The position numbers were made by a program, and so were the translations under genes. A model generated the notes under the pieces. The model did no database searches, was not told the DNA's origin, and saw nothing but the letters and a program-made list of their open reading frames with translations. 40,181 bases of DNA, from contig NZ_MLCO01000073.1 of assembly GCF_001982615.1 (NCBI RefSeq), forward strand, positions 1 through 40,181, written 5' to 3'. This document shows, in pieces, positions 8,333-17,832 of this stretch (position 1 is the stretch's first letter; each line of letters opens with the position of its first letter). Source of the DNA: Teichococcus deserti. Its GTDB lineage: Bacteria > Pseudomonadota > Alphaproteobacteria > Acetobacterales > Acetobacteraceae.

Positions 8333-9157
8333 TTGGAACAGAGATTCGTCGAGATCGAGGATGTCGCCATGCGCTATGGCGGGGCGGAGGGCACGCTCGC
8401 CCTGCAGCACACCAGCCTGAGCCTGGCGCGGGGCGAGTTCGTGGCGGTGGTGGGCCCCTCGGGCTGCGGCAAGTCGACGCTGATGAAGCTGGTCAGCGGG
8501 CTGTGGCCGTCCACCGCCGGCAGCGTCACCGTCGAGGGGCGCGAGGTGGACGGGCCGCTCTCCTCGGTCGGCATGGCCTTCCAGAACCCCACTTTGCTGC
8601 CCTGGCGCAACATCCTGGACAATGTGATGCTGCCGCTGGAGGTGGTGGAGCCGCATCGCCGCCGCCTGCGCGCCGAGCGCCCCGCCTATGAGGCCAAGGC
8701 CCGCCACCTGCTGTCCCTGGTGGGGCTGTCGGGCTTCGAACGGAAATTCCCGCATCAGCTCTCGGGCGGCATGCAGCAGCGCGCCAGCCTGTGCCGCGCG
8801 CTGATCCACGATCCCAAGCTGCTGATGCTGGACGAGCCCTTCGGCGCGCTCGACATCTTCACCCGCGAGGATCTCTGGGTGCAGCTGCAGGAGCTCTGCG
8901 CCGATCTGAAGCCCAGCGTCATCCTGGTCACCCATGACCTGAAGGAGGCCGCCTTCCTGGCCGACCGGGTGCTGGTGATGTCGGCCCGCCCCGGGCGGAT
9001 CATCGCCGACCATACGGTCCCCTTCCCCCGCCCGCGCCGGCTGGAAGACACCTATGGCGCGGAATTCCAGGCGTTGCAGCACCGGCTGCGCGCCGAGATC
9101 AGCGCCGCCCGGCGCGGCGACAGCATCGGCGGCGAGGAGGTCGCGCATGTCGGCTGA
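8333..9157 (+). CDS. ABC transporter ATP-binding protein, nitrate/sulfonate/taurine type
   Basis: ATPase of an importer of the SsuB/TauB/NrtD class. With a start at the TTG at 8333 the protein has 274 residues: Walker A GPSGCGKST 41-49, Q-loop Gln84, signature LSGGM 143-147, Walker B LLMLDEP 163-169, switch His201. No ATG is available in frame before the first beta strand; the next one (8369) would remove part of the fold, so TTG is the best choice and remains uncertain. The frame is open back to 8126 but that extension is not family-like. It overlaps the permease gene by 11 bases. No substrate-binding protein of this ABC class is nearby. Confidence 0.88.
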   Translation: MEQRFVEIEDVAMRYGGAEGTLALQHTSLSLARGEFVAVVGPSGCGKSTLMKLVSGLWPSTAGSVTVEGREVDGPLSSVGMAFQNPTLLPWRNILDNVMLPLEVVEPHRRRLRAERPAYEAKARHLLSLVGLSGFERKFPHQLSGGMQQRASLCRALIHDPKLLMLDEPFGALDIFTREDLWVQLQELCADLKPSVILVTHDLKEAAFLADRVLVMSARPGRIIADHTVPFPRPRRLEDTYGAEFQALQHRLRAEISAARRGDSIGGEEVAHVG

Positions 9158-9980
9158 GCAGAAGGGCGCCGCCAATGCCCGGCGCGTCGCGACCATGCTG
9201 GCCCGCGCCAGGCGCCGCCGCCGGCTGCAGCGGGTGCTGCCCTGGCTGGTGGTGCTGGCCGCCTTCCTGCTGTGGGAGGGCGTGGTGCGGCTGTTCCAGG
9301 TCGATCCCTTCATCCTGCCGGCGCCCAGCGTCGTGCTCGGCAGCATCGTCCAGTGGTGGCAGCCGCTGCTGGAGAATGCCGGGCAGACGCTGATGACCAC
9401 GCTGGCCGGCTTCGCGCTCGCCATCGTCTTCGGCCTGGCGCTGGGGGTGGCGATCGGCAGCTCGACCCTGATGTATCACGGGCTCTACCCGCTGCTGATC
9501 GGCTTCAACTCGGTGCCCAAGGTCGCCGTGGTGCCGGTGCTGGTGATCTGGTTCGGCATCGGCACCGTGCCCGCCATCATCACCGCCTTCCTGATCTCCT
9601 TTTTCCCCATCGTGGTGAATGTGGCGACCGGGATCGCCACCGTCGAGCCGGAGCTGCGCGACGTGCTGCGGGCGCTGGGCGCCCGGCCGGTCGACATCAT
9701 CCGCAAGGTCGGGCTGCCGCGGGCCATGCCCTATTTCTTCGCTTCGCTGAAGATCGCCATCACGGTCGCCTTCGTCGGCTCCATCCTGGCCGAGACGGTG
9801 GCCGCCAACAGCGGCATCGGCCAGCTGATGATGCTGGCCAGCAGCCGCTTCGACGTGCCGCTGGTCTTCGCAGGCCTCCTGGTCACCGCGGCCATGGGGG
9901 TCGCCATGTATGTCGTCGCCGCCGCCATCGAGGCGCGCACCACCGGCTGGGCGATGCGGGGGCAGCAGGGCCAGATCTAG
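9147..9980 (+). CDS. ABC transporter permease, SsuC/TauC-like, 277 aa
   Basis: Inner-membrane permease partner of the preceding ATPase. An Arg-rich N-terminal tail (RARRRRRLQR) precedes about six hydrophobic segments. The cytoplasmic EAA coupling loop (ALGARPVDIIRKVGLPRA, followed by MPYFF) is where the ATPase docks. The start is supported by GAGGAGG six bases upstream of the ATG and by overlap with the ATPase gene. The transported solute is not deducible; members of this family take up sulfonates, nitrate, pyrimidine precursors, aromatic acids and others. The next gene, 86 bases on, is a TRAP binding protein, which does not serve ABC permeases. Confidence 0.9.
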   Translation: MSAEQKGAANARRVATMLARARRRRRLQRVLPWLVVLAAFLLWEGVVRLFQVDPFILPAPSVVLGSIVQWWQPLLENAGQTLMTTLAGFALAIVFGLALGVAIGSSTLMYHGLYPLLIGFNSVPKVAVVPVLVIWFGIGTVPAIITAFLISFFPIVVNVATGIATVEPELRDVLRALGARPVDIIRKVGLPRAMPYFFASLKIAITVAFVGSILAETVAANSGIGQLMMLASSRFDVPLVFAGLLVTAAMGVAMYVVAAAIEARTTGWAMRGQQGQI

Positions 9981-10066
9981 CCGCGCCGATTCCCGCCCGG
10001 CGGGTGGATCATTGCGGGCCGCCCGCGGCAGGGGCTAAGCAGAAGCTTCCCAGGGAGGATCGGATC

Positions 10067-11101
10067 ATGGTGCAACGTCGCCATCTGCTCGGGCTGGCCG
10101 CGGGCCTCGCGGCGCCGGCCCTGCTGCCCCGCGGCGCCCGGGCCGAGGAGGTGACGCTGCGGCTGCACCACTTCCTGCCCGCGGTGTCGAATGTCCACCG
10201 CAATTTCCTGCTGCCCTGGTCGAAGAAGGTCGAGGAGGCCTCGGCCGGCCGGCTGAAGATCCGCATCTTCCCCTCGATGCAGCTGGGCGGCGCGCCGCCG
10301 CAGCTCTTCGACCAGGCGCGCGACGGCGTCGCCGACATCGCCTGGACCCTGCCCGGCTATACCCCCGGCCGCTTCCCCCGCATCGAGGTGCTGGAGCTGC
10401 CCTTCATCGCCAACCGCAGCGGGCTGGCGAATGCGAAAGCCACCCAGGACTTCGCCCGGAAGCACCTGGCGGCCGAATTCGCCGAGGTGCATCCGCTCTG
10501 CTTCTGGTCGCATGACGGCGGGCTGATCCATGCCCGCCGCCCGGTGCGGCAGCTTGCCGACCTGCATGGCATGAAGCTGCGCTTCCCCACCCGCCAGGCC
10601 GGCGAGGCGCTGCGCGCGCTGGGCGCCGCGCCGATCGGCATGCCGGTGCCGCAGGTGCCCGAAGCGCTGAGCCAGGGCGTGCTGGATGGCGCCGTGGTGC
10701 CGTGGGAGGTGGTGCCCTCGATCAAGCTGCAGGAGCTGGTGCGCAACCACACGGCCTTCCCCGGCAACCCGACCTTCTACACGGCCTCCAACGTGCTCGC
10801 GATGAACAAGGCGAAGTACCAGGCGCTGCCGGCCGACCTCCGCGCCGTGCTGGACGCGCAGTCGGGCGAGGCGGCGGCGGCGCTGGTCGGCGCCATGCTG
10901 GACGAGCAGGCGGTCGCTGTCTCCGAGATGACCCGCCGCCGCGGCAATACCCTGATCGAGCTGGAGCCGGAGGAAGCCGCCCGCTGGCGCAGCGCCTGCC
11001 AGCCGGTGACGGAGGCCTGGGCGACCCAGGGCGCCGCGCGCGGCTTCGATGCCCAGGCCCTGCTGGACGACGCCCGCGCCACCTTCGCCCGCCATGCCTG
11101 A
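10067..11101 (+). CDS. dctP: TRAP transporter periplasmic binding protein, DctP family, 344 aa
   Basis: Periplasmic solute receptor of a tripartite ATP-independent transporter. Residues 1-26 form an export signal with a twin-arginine-like start (QRRHLLG) ending near ARA-EE. The mature part has the DctP pattern, including GMKLRFP with Arg172, the position that usually salt-bridges a substrate carboxylate. The ATG is preceded by GGGAGG about 8 bases upstream. The gene overlaps dctQ by 8 bases, so the three TRAP genes form one transcript. Because the pca genes follow directly, an aromatic acid or pathway intermediate is a reasonable but unproven substrate. Confidence 0.92.
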   Translation: MVQRRHLLGLAAGLAAPALLPRGARAEEVTLRLHHFLPAVSNVHRNFLLPWSKKVEEASAGRLKIRIFPSMQLGGAPPQLFDQARDGVADIAWTLPGYTPGRFPRIEVLELPFIANRSGLANAKATQDFARKHLAAEFAEVHPLCFWSHDGGLIHARRPVRQLADLHGMKLRFPTRQAGEALRALGAAPIGMPVPQVPEALSQGVLDGAVVPWEVVPSIKLQELVRNHTAFPGNPTFYTASNVLAMNKAKYQALPADLRAVLDAQSGEAAAALVGAMLDEQAVAVSEMTRRRGNTLIELEPEEAARWRSACQPVTEAWATQGAARGFDAQALLDDARATFARHA

Positions 11102-11582
11102 GCAGAAGCGTGGGCCGATCGCCCGGCTGTCGGGCGCGCTGATGCTGGGCGGCAGCCTGCTGCTGCTGGCGACTGCCCTGCTGACCACGGCCAGCGTGCT
11201 GCGGCGCTGGCTGCTCGACCAGCCGATCCCGGGCGATTTCGAGCTGGTGCAGATGGGCGCCGGCATCGCCGTCTTCGGCTTCCTGGCGCATGGCACGCTG
11301 GCCGGCAGCCATATCCTGGTCGACAGCTTCACCACCTGGCTGCCGCAGCGCGTCCAGGCGGCGATCGACGCCTTCTGGAATCTTGTCTGGGGGCTGGTGG
11401 CGCTGGCGCTCGCCTGGCGCATGGCGCTGGGCACGCTGGAATCGCTCGCCAGCGACACCCGCAGCATGGTGCTGTCGGTGCCGATCTGGCCGGGCATCGG
11501 GCTGGGGGCGCTGGCCTTCCTGGCGACCGCGCTGGCCGCCGGGCTCGCCGCCCGACGCCTGCTGCAGGGCCGCCCCGCATGA
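11094..11582 (+). CDS. dctQ: TRAP transporter small membrane subunit, DctQ family, 162 aa
   Basis: Small integral-membrane subunit that links the periplasmic receptor to the large DctM channel. Four hydrophobic segments are visible (about 15-37, 52-70, 90-112 and 130-155), as expected for DctQ. The start at 11094 overlaps the dctP stop, and the gene ends in an ATGA overlap with dctM (11579-11582). This spacing indicates translational coupling. Confidence 0.9.
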   Translation: MPEQKRGPIARLSGALMLGGSLLLLATALLTTASVLRRWLLDQPIPGDFELVQMGAGIAVFGFLAHGTLAGSHILVDSFTTWLPQRVQAAIDAFWNLVWGLVALALAWRMALGTLESLASDTRSMVLSVPIWPGIGLGALAFLATALAAGLAARRLLQGRPA

Positions 11583-12901
11583 GCGAGGAGTTCCTGCAGG
11601 CCGGCCTCGGCTTCGGCGCCATGCTGCTGCTGATCGTGCTGCGGGCGCCGGTGGGGCTGGCCATGCTGCTGGTCGGCGCCGTCGGCTACCAGCAGATCGT
11701 CGGCTTCGACGTGCTGCTGAATTACCTGAAGACGACGCCCTACCACCTGTTTGCCAACTACACGCTGTCGGTCATCCCGCTCTTCATCCTGATGGGGGCG
11801 ATCGCCGAGCGCGGCGGCCTGGCGCGCGACCTGTTCACCGCGGCCCAGGCGCTGGTCGGCGCGCGGCGCGGGGGCTTGGCGATCGGCGTGATCGGCGCCT
11901 GCGCGGCCTTCGGCGCCGTCTGCGGATCGTCGGTCGCGACCACCGCCACCTTCGCCCGCGCCGCCCTGCCGGAGCTGCGCCGCTACGGCTATGCGCCGGG
12001 GCTTGCCACCGGGACCATCGCGGTGGGGGGCACGCTGGGCATCCTGATCCCGCCCAGCGTCATCCTGGTGGTCTATGCCATCAGCACCGAGCAGAACATC
12101 GCCAAGCTGTTCATGGCCGCCCTGATCCCCGGCCTGCTGGCGACCTTTTCCTACATTGTCGCCATCATGATCCAGGCGCGGCTACGGCCAGAGCTGATGC
12201 CCCCTGCCCCGGCAATGTCGTTCGCCGAGAAGCGCGCGGCGCTGCTGCGGGTGCTGCCGGTGCTCTCCATCGCGGTGGCGGTCATCGGCGGCATCTATGG
12301 CGGCATCTTCACGCCGACCGAAAGCGCGGCGGTGGGCGTGGTCGCGACGCTGGCGGTCGCCGTGGCCCGGCGCAGCCTGGGATGGACGGAGCTCTTCGCG
12401 GCGCTGCGCGGCACCGCCGAGACCACGGCGATGATCTTCGCCATCCTGCTCGGCGCCGAGGTGTTCAACGCCTTCCTCGCCTTGACCCAGGCGCCCGACC
12501 TGCTGGCGCTCTGGATCACCGAGCAGTCGCTGCCGGCCTATGGCGTGCTGGCGCTGCTGCTGGCCAGCTATATCGTCCTCGGCGCGGTGATGGACGAGCT
12601 GGCGATGATCCTGCTGACCCTGCCGGTCTTCTTCCCCGTGGTCACCGCCCTCGATTTCGGCCTCAGCACGGAGGAGACGGCGATCTGGTTCGGCATCCTG
12701 GTCCTCATCGTCGTCGGCATCGGCCTGACCGCGCCGCCGATCGGGCTGAATGTCTTCGTCGTCGCCGGGCTCGCGCGCGACGTGCCGATGGCCAGGATCT
12801 ATCGCGGCGTCCTGCCCTACCTGGCGATGGACTTCCTGCGGCTGGCGCTCTGCACGGGCTTCCCGGCGCTGTCGCTGCTGCTGGTGCGCTGGCTCGGCTA
12901 G
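11579..12901 (+). CDS. dctM: TRAP transporter large permease, DctM family, 440 aa
   Basis: Twelve-or-so-segment permease that uses the sodium or proton gradient to bring in the solute handed over by DctP. Family hallmarks include a conserved GGTLGILIPPSVI stretch, GGIYGGIFTPTESAA, and LTAPPIGLNVFV near the end. Full length for the family. Translationally coupled to dctQ. Seventy bases separate its stop from the PcaD-PcaC gene, so read-through into the pca genes is possible. Confidence 0.95.
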   Translation: MSEEFLQAGLGFGAMLLLIVLRAPVGLAMLLVGAVGYQQIVGFDVLLNYLKTTPYHLFANYTLSVIPLFILMGAIAERGGLARDLFTAAQALVGARRGGLAIGVIGACAAFGAVCGSSVATTATFARAALPELRRYGYAPGLATGTIAVGGTLGILIPPSVILVVYAISTEQNIAKLFMAALIPGLLATFSYIVAIMIQARLRPELMPPAPAMSFAEKRAALLRVLPVLSIAVAVIGGIYGGIFTPTESAAVGVVATLAVAVARRSLGWTELFAALRGTAETTAMIFAILLGAEVFNAFLALTQAPDLLALWITEQSLPAYGVLALLLASYIVLGAVMDELAMILLTLPVFFPVVTALDFGLSTEETAIWFGILVLIVVGIGLTAPPIGLNVFVVAGLARDVPMARIYRGVLPYLAMDFLRLALCTGFPALSLLLVRWLG

Positions 12902-12916
12902 GCGCATCAGGTTAAG

Positions 12917-12929
12917 GTTCCATCGGAAC
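12917..12929. promoter_or_regulatory. Short inverted repeat before the pca genes
   Basis: GTTCC-ATC-GGAAC sits 43 bases before the PcaD-PcaC start, in the 70-base gap after dctM. It could be an operator for a pathway regulator or a small RNA hairpin. No regulator gene is in the window to support either reading. Confidence 0.2.
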
Positions 12930-12971
12930 GGCGACAGCGGCCGGCACGAAGTTCACGGGGGCAGGCTCAGC

Positions 12972-14129
12972 ATGTTCGTCCAGATCGCCGATCACCTGGT
13001 GCATTGCGTGGTGGAGGGGCCGGAGGAGGCCCCGCCCCTGCTGCTGCTGCATTCCATCGGCACCACCCAGCATATCTGGGACCCGCAGGCGGTGGCGCTC
13101 TCCCGCCGCTTCCGCGTCATCCGCCCGGATCTGCGCGGCCATGGCCTGTCGGGCGTGACGCCGGGCGACTCTTCCATGGCGCTGCTGGCGGCCGATGCGC
13201 TGGCGCTGCTGGATGCGCTGGACATTCCCTGCGCCCATGTCGCCGGCTGCTCGATCGGCGGGCGGATCGCGCTGCAGCTCGCGGCCATCGCCCCCGAGCG
13301 CGTCGCCTCGCTGATCCTGGTGGGCACCGCGCTGGCCTATCCTGACGCCGCCACCTGGCAGAGCCGCATCGACGCGGTGCGCGCCGGCGGCACGCAGGTG
13401 CTGGCCGATGCCGTCATGCCGCGCTGGGTCTGCCATCCCGAGACGCCGGCCGGCCAGGGCCTGCGCGCCATGCTGCTGCGCACCGACCGCGAAGGCTATG
13501 CTGCCGCCGGCGCCGCGCTGCGCGACGCGGCGCCCGAGGACCTGCCGGTGCGCTTCGTCATGCCCGCCACCGTGATCCTGGGCGAGCACGACCCTGCCGC
13601 CCCGCTGGCCGCGGCCGAGGCGGTGCGCGCCCGCTTCCGCGACGCTGATCTGGTGGTGCTGGACGGCGCCAGCCACATCCCGAACTACGAGGCGGCAGCG
13701 GCGCTGACGGCGGCGATGCTCGCCCATCTCGACGCCCGGTGGCAGCCGCCGGAAGATTTCCTCGAAGCGGGCTATGCCGTCCGCAAGGCCGTGCTCGGCG
13801 AGGCGCATGTCGCCCGCGCCAGCCTCGCCGTGACGCCGCTCGACCGGCCCTTCCAGGACTACATCACGCGCAATGTCTGGGGGCAGATCTGGACCCGGCC
13901 AGGGCTGGCGCGGCACACCCGCAGCCTGCTGACGCTGGCGATGATGGCGGCGCTCGGCCGGCACGAGGAGTTCGTCCTGCACGTCAAGGCGACGCGGCAG
14001 ACCGGCGTCTCGCCGGAGGAGCTGTCGGAGGTGCTGCTGCAGGTCGGCGCCTATGCCGGCGTGCCGCTGGCCAACCACGCGCTGAAGCTGGCCAAGGAAA
14101 CCTACCGGCTGCTCGACGAAGCCGCCTGA
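12972..14129 (+). CDS. pcaL: Fused 3-oxoadipate enol-lactonase / 4-carboxymuconolactone decarboxylase, 385 aa
   Basis: Two successive enzymes of the protocatechuate branch of the beta-ketoadipate pathway in one chain, the arrangement named PcaL in actinobacteria. Residues 1-255 form an alpha/beta-hydrolase (PcaD) with nucleophile Ser94 in GCSIGG, Asp207 in LGEHDP and His235 in GASHIPN. Residues about 264-380 form the PcaC decarboxylase (AVRKAVLGEAHV, then TLAMMAALGRHEEF). The start ATG at 12972 begins right at the hydrolase fold. The gene is followed by pcaB after 19 bases. The enzymes acting before (PcaGH) and after (PcaIJ, PcaF) are not in the window. Confidence 0.93.
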   Translation: MFVQIADHLVHCVVEGPEEAPPLLLLHSIGTTQHIWDPQAVALSRRFRVIRPDLRGHGLSGVTPGDSSMALLAADALALLDALDIPCAHVAGCSIGGRIALQLAAIAPERVASLILVGTALAYPDAATWQSRIDAVRAGGTQVLADAVMPRWVCHPETPAGQGLRAMLLRTDREGYAAAGAALRDAAPEDLPVRFVMPATVILGEHDPAAPLAAAEAVRARFRDADLVVLDGASHIPNYEAAAALTAAMLAHLDARWQPPEDFLEAGYAVRKAVLGEAHVARASLAVTPLDRPFQDYITRNVWGQIWTRPGLARHTRSLLTLAMMAALGRHEEFVLHVKATRQTGVSPEELSEVLLQVGAYAGVPLANHALKLAKETYRLLDEAA

Positions 14130-14148
14130 GCTGAAAGGCCCCCCGCCC

Positions 14149-15501
14149 ATGTTCTCCGTCAATCCTGCCGACGGCCCGGTGCTCTCGGCGCTCTACGGCA
14201 CCGAGGCGATGCGCGGCATCATGGGCGAGGCCGCCTTCCTGGCCCGCATGCTGGAGGTCGAGGGCGCGCTGGCCCGGGCCGAGGCGCGGCTCGGCATCAT
14301 CCCGGCCGAGGCGGCAGAGGCCATCAGCGCCGCCGCGCAGCAGCCGGAGAAGCTGGATCTCGCAGCCCTCGCCGTCGCCACGCGCAACACCGGCTATCCC
14401 GTCGTCGGGCTGGTCAAGCAGCTCTCGGCCATGGCGGGACCGGAAGCCGGGCGCTGGACGCATTGGGGCGCCACCACCCAGGACATCATCGACAGCGCCA
14501 TCGTGCTGCAGCTGCGCGCGGCGCTCGCCCTGGTCGAGGACGATCTCGACCGGCTGAACCGCGCCCTGGCCGCGAAGGCGGTGGAGCACCGCGGGCTGGT
14601 GATGGCCGGCCGCACCCATCTGCAGCACGCCCTGCCGGTGACCTTCGGCTACAAATGCGCCATCTGGCTGTCGCCGCTGATCAGCATGGCCGAGCGGCTG
14701 CGCCAGCTGCGCCCGCGTGTCCTCAAGCTGCAATTCGGCGGCGCCGTCGGCACGCTGGCCTCGCTCGGCGACCGCGGACTGGCGGTGTCGGAGGCGCTGG
14801 CGGAAGAGCTCGGCCTCGCCCTGCCCGACGCCCCCTGGCATGTGGCGCGCGACGGCATGGCCGAAGCCGTCTGCGTCCTCGGCCTGCTGACCGGGGCATT
14901 GTCCAAGTTCGCGACCGACGTGATGCTGCTGATGCAGACCGAGGTGGCGGAAGTCTTCGAACCTCACGCTCCCGGCCGCGGCGGGTCCTCGACCATGCCG
15001 CAGAAGCGCAACCCGATCGCCTGCGAATACGTCCTCGCCCAGGCACGCGGCGTGCAGGCGCTGGTGCCGCAGATGCTCGGCGCCATGGCGGTCGACCAGG
15101 AGCGCGGCACCGGCCCCTGGCAGGCCGAGCCGCTCGCCCTGCCGCAGGCCTTCACCCTGGCGCATGGCGCGCTGGCCCAGGCGATCGCCATCGCCGAGGG
15201 CATGACGGTCGATGCCGCGCGGATGCGCCGCAACCTCGATTCCACCGGCGGGCTGATCGTCGCCGAGGCGGTGATGATGGGCCTGGCCCCCGAGCTCGGC
15301 CGCGGCCCGGCGCATGACGCGGTCCACCATGCCTGCGACGTCGCCCTGGCCGAGGGCGTGTCGCTGGCCGAGGCGCTGTCGCGCGACGCGGCGGTCACCG
15401 GAAAGCTCGACGCCGCCGCCATCGCCAGGCTGACCGACCCGGCCGGCTATCTCGGCAGCACCCAGGCCTTCATCGACCGGGTGCTGGCGCGGATGGGCTG
15501 A
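14149..15501 (+). CDS. pcaB: 3-carboxy-cis,cis-muconate cycloisomerase, 450 aa
   Basis: Lactonises 3-carboxymuconate, the step before the reactions of the fused enzyme upstream. It belongs to the fumarase/aspartase superfamily. Three conserved regions are seen: GATTQD (107-112), GRTHLQHALPVTFG (154-167) and the signature GGSSTMPQKRNP (278-289), whose flexible loop holds the catalytic Ser. Length matches PcaB of proteobacteria. Adenylosuccinate lyase is the main look-alike, but the pca neighbour settles the assignment. A GC-only hairpin (15512-15530) follows the stop, without a T tract. Confidence 0.93.
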   Translation: MFSVNPADGPVLSALYGTEAMRGIMGEAAFLARMLEVEGALARAEARLGIIPAEAAEAISAAAQQPEKLDLAALAVATRNTGYPVVGLVKQLSAMAGPEAGRWTHWGATTQDIIDSAIVLQLRAALALVEDDLDRLNRALAAKAVEHRGLVMAGRTHLQHALPVTFGYKCAIWLSPLISMAERLRQLRPRVLKLQFGGAVGTLASLGDRGLAVSEALAEELGLALPDAPWHVARDGMAEAVCVLGLLTGALSKFATDVMLLMQTEVAEVFEPHAPGRGGSSTMPQKRNPIACEYVLAQARGVQALVPQMLGAMAVDQERGTGPWQAEPLALPQAFTLAHGALAQAIAIAEGMTVDAARMRRNLDSTGGLIVAEAVMMGLAPELGRGPAHDAVHHACDVALAEGVSLAEALSRDAAVTGKLDAAAIARLTDPAGYLGSTQAFIDRVLARMG

Positions 15502-15606
15502 GCGGAGCCTGCGGCCGGCCCCGCCGGCCGAGCGCCCGCATGGGCGCCGCCGCCGGTGCGGCGCAGCCAAGCCGCTCCAGGCGGCGCCGGCGCCTGAGGC
15601 AAACGA

Positions 15607-17664
15607 TCAGGCGGCACGCACCGCCGTGAGGAAAGCATCCGTCCGGTCGTGCATCGCCGTGGTCTGCCCCGCCAGCTGACCGGCATCCTGGCGAAGTGCT
15701 GCGAAGGCGGTGCCCATCTCGTCCAGCCGCTCGCGCGTGCCGCCGGCCTGCAGGCTGGCCTCCTCCGCCTGGGCGGCGGCATGGGCCACGGCACCGGCGA
15801 TGCCACGGGTGGCGGCCGATTGCTGCTCGGTGGCGGCGGCGACCTGGCCGGCGATGGCGTCCAGCTCCTGCATGGCATTGGCGATGGCGCCCATGGCGCG
15901 GACCGCGCTGCCGCTGCCGGCGCGCATGGCATCGACCTGCGCCACGATCTGCTCGGTCGCCTGCGCCGTCTGCTGCGCCAGCGCCTTCACCTCGCCGGCG
16001 ACGACGGCGAAGCCGCGGCCGGCATCCCCGGCGCGGGCCGCCTCGATGGTGGCGTTCAGCGCCAGCAGATTGGTCTGCCTGGCGATGGCGTCGATCAGCC
16101 CGAGCACCGGCGTCACCGCCTCGGCTGCCCCCGCCAGGCTCTGCACCTCGGCCTCCGCCGCGCGCACCAGCGACGTCGCCCGCGCCGCCGCCTCGGCCGA
16201 GGCGTTCACCTCCCGCGCCACCGCGTCGATCGAGCTCGCCAGCTCCTCGGCCGAGGCCGCGACGGCGCCGATATGCCCGCTCGCCCCCTGGCTGGCGCCG
16301 GCCGCGGCCATCGCCGCCGCCGCCCCCTGCCCGGCGGTGCCGGTGACGCCGAGGGCGGTGCCGTCCAGCCGCTGCGCCGCCTGGGCCACCGCCTGCAGCC
16401 CGCTGGCGATATCCGCCTCGAAGCCGGCCAGCAGCCCTTCCAGCCGCTGGCCGCGCTGGATGCGGGCCGCCTGCTCGGCGGCCGCCTCGGCCGAGAGGCG
16501 CCGCGCCGTCACCGCCTCGGCGCGCAGCTGGCGCAGCGCCTCGGCCATGCCGGCGATCTCGTCGCGGCTGGGACGCGCCCGCGCCGCGCCGTCGCCCGGC
16601 AGCGGCGTGTCCAGCTCGCCCTGGGCGATCCGCCCGACCGCCTCGGTCAGGACGTGCAAGGGCCGCGCGACGCGCAGCACCAGCAGCAGCGTCGACAGCG
16701 CCACCGCCAGCGCGGTCAGCAGGATGGCGCCGCCGGCGATCAGCAGCCGGCGCTGCGCCCCGGCGGCCAGGGCGTCGGACAGGCGGCGGGCCTCGGCCAG
16801 CGCCAGGTCGCGCGGGGCCAGCGCCGCGGCGATGGTCGGGCCGGTCCAGTCGCGGAACGCGGCATAGGTCATCGGCGCCGGCAGCCCGTCGCGGGCGGCG
16901 GCGACCAGCTCGGCGAAGCTGCGCTCGCCATCCTGCATCAGCCCCTCGGCCAGCGTCGTCGCGGCCTCGGCCAGCACCGGCGCGTTCAGCCCGGCTTCGG
17001 TCGCGGCCGCCTGCAGCCGCGACCAGGCCTCGGCGACGCGGCCGCCCAGCGCGGTGGCGGCCACCGCCTTGTCATAGCCCAGCGCGCCGCCGGCGATGCC
17101 CTGCGACAGGGTCATCGAGCGGTCGCTCATCAGCTCGAACAGGGTCTGCGATTCCTCGGCCATGCCGAGCGCCGCCGCCGCCGCCGGCGCGCCGGCCGCC
17201 GCCTCGCGCGACAGCGTCGCCGCCGTCTGGCGCAGCTGCCCCAGCGTCGCGGCCAGCGCCTGGGCCAGCCCGTCGGCGGCGGCGCGCTCGCGCTCGTCGC
17301 GCGGCAGGCGGGCAGCCTCCAGCAGCGGGCCGCGCAGCGCCTCGAGCGCCGCATCGGCCTTCGCCGCCGCGCCCGGCAGGCCCTGCACCGCGCGCCGGCT
17401 GGCCGCGGCGGCGGCCTGCAGCCCCTCCTGCACCGCCTGCTCGGCAGCGCCCGGGGCGGCGATGGCGGTGTCGGTCAGCCGCGCCGCCTCCTCGACCACC
17501 GCCTGGCGGGCGGCGGCGATGTGCGCCAGGGTGGCGGCGGCGGCATCCACCCGGCGCGCGCCCTGCACATCCGCCCAGGCCCCGGCCGCCAGCCACGACG
17601 CCAGCGCCGCGGTCAGCCCGCCGATCAACAGCAGGGCGGCGAGCAGACGAGTGCGGATGGTCAT
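15607..17664 (-). CDS. Methyl-accepting chemotaxis protein, 685 aa
   Basis: Membrane chemoreceptor that controls CheA. TM1 is at about 7-28 and TM2 at 307-331, with a roughly 275-residue, almost all-helical, Ala-rich periplasmic sensor region between them. A HAMP linker (about 331-384) and a cytoplasmic signalling domain follow, with the hairpin tip at about 528-566 ([18 protein letters not shown] and [15 protein letters not shown]). The start is supported by GGGAG upstream. No che genes adjoin it; it is an orphan receptor. Its ligand is unknown; proximity to the pca and TRAP genes makes aromatic acids a guess only. It converges on pcaB. Confidence 0.93.
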   Translation of the reverse strand: MTIRTRLLAALLLIGGLTAALASWLAAGAWADVQGARRVDAAAATLAHIAAARQAVVEEAARLTDTAIAAPGAAEQAVQEGLQAAAAASRRAVQGLPGAAAKADAALEALRGPLLEAARLPRDERERAAADGLAQALAATLGQLRQTAATLSREAAAGAPAAAAALGMAEESQTLFELMSDRSMTLSQGIAGGALGYDKAVAATALGGRVAEAWSRLQAAATEAGLNAPVLAEAATTLAEGLMQDGERSFAELVAAARDGLPAPMTYAAFRDWTGPTIAAALAPRDLALAEARRLSDALAAGAQRRLLIAGGAILLTALAVALSTLLLVLRVARPLHVLTEAVGRIAQGELDTPLPGDGAARARPSRDEIAGMAEALRQLRAEAVTARRLSAEAAAEQAARIQRGQRLEGLLAGFEADIASGLQAVAQAAQRLDGTALGVTGTAGQGAAAAMAAAGASQGASGHIGAVAASAEELASSIDAVAREVNASAEAAARATSLVRAAEAEVQSLAGAAEAVTPVLGLIDAIARQTNLLALNATIEAARAGDAGRGFAVVAGEVKALAQQTAQATEQIVAQVDAMRAGSGSAVRAMGAIANAMQELDAIAGQVAAATEQQSAATRGIAGAVAHAAAQAEEASLQAGGTRERLDEMGTAFAALRQDAGQLAGQTTAMHDRTDAFLTAVRAA

Positions 17665-17832
17665 CGGTATCTCCCAGGCGATCCCGGGCCGGATACCAAG
17701 AGCTATATTAACCGGTTGAGCGGCCTATGCTGCACCGCGGTGAAGTTTCGATGACGTGACCGGCATTAGACCCCCCGGAACTGCCGCGCTATGCGAAGAG
17801 CACCGCGCAAGGCACGAGGAGGACGCCCGAGG

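Noticed and set aside
9977-11746. A 589-codon minus-strand frame opposite the TRAP genes
   Set aside because: Shadow of dctP and dctQ; no family motifs.
15649-17754. A 701-codon plus-strand open frame across the chemoreceptor
   Set aside because: Low-complexity Gly/Arg/Gln composition; the minus strand encodes a complete chemoreceptor.
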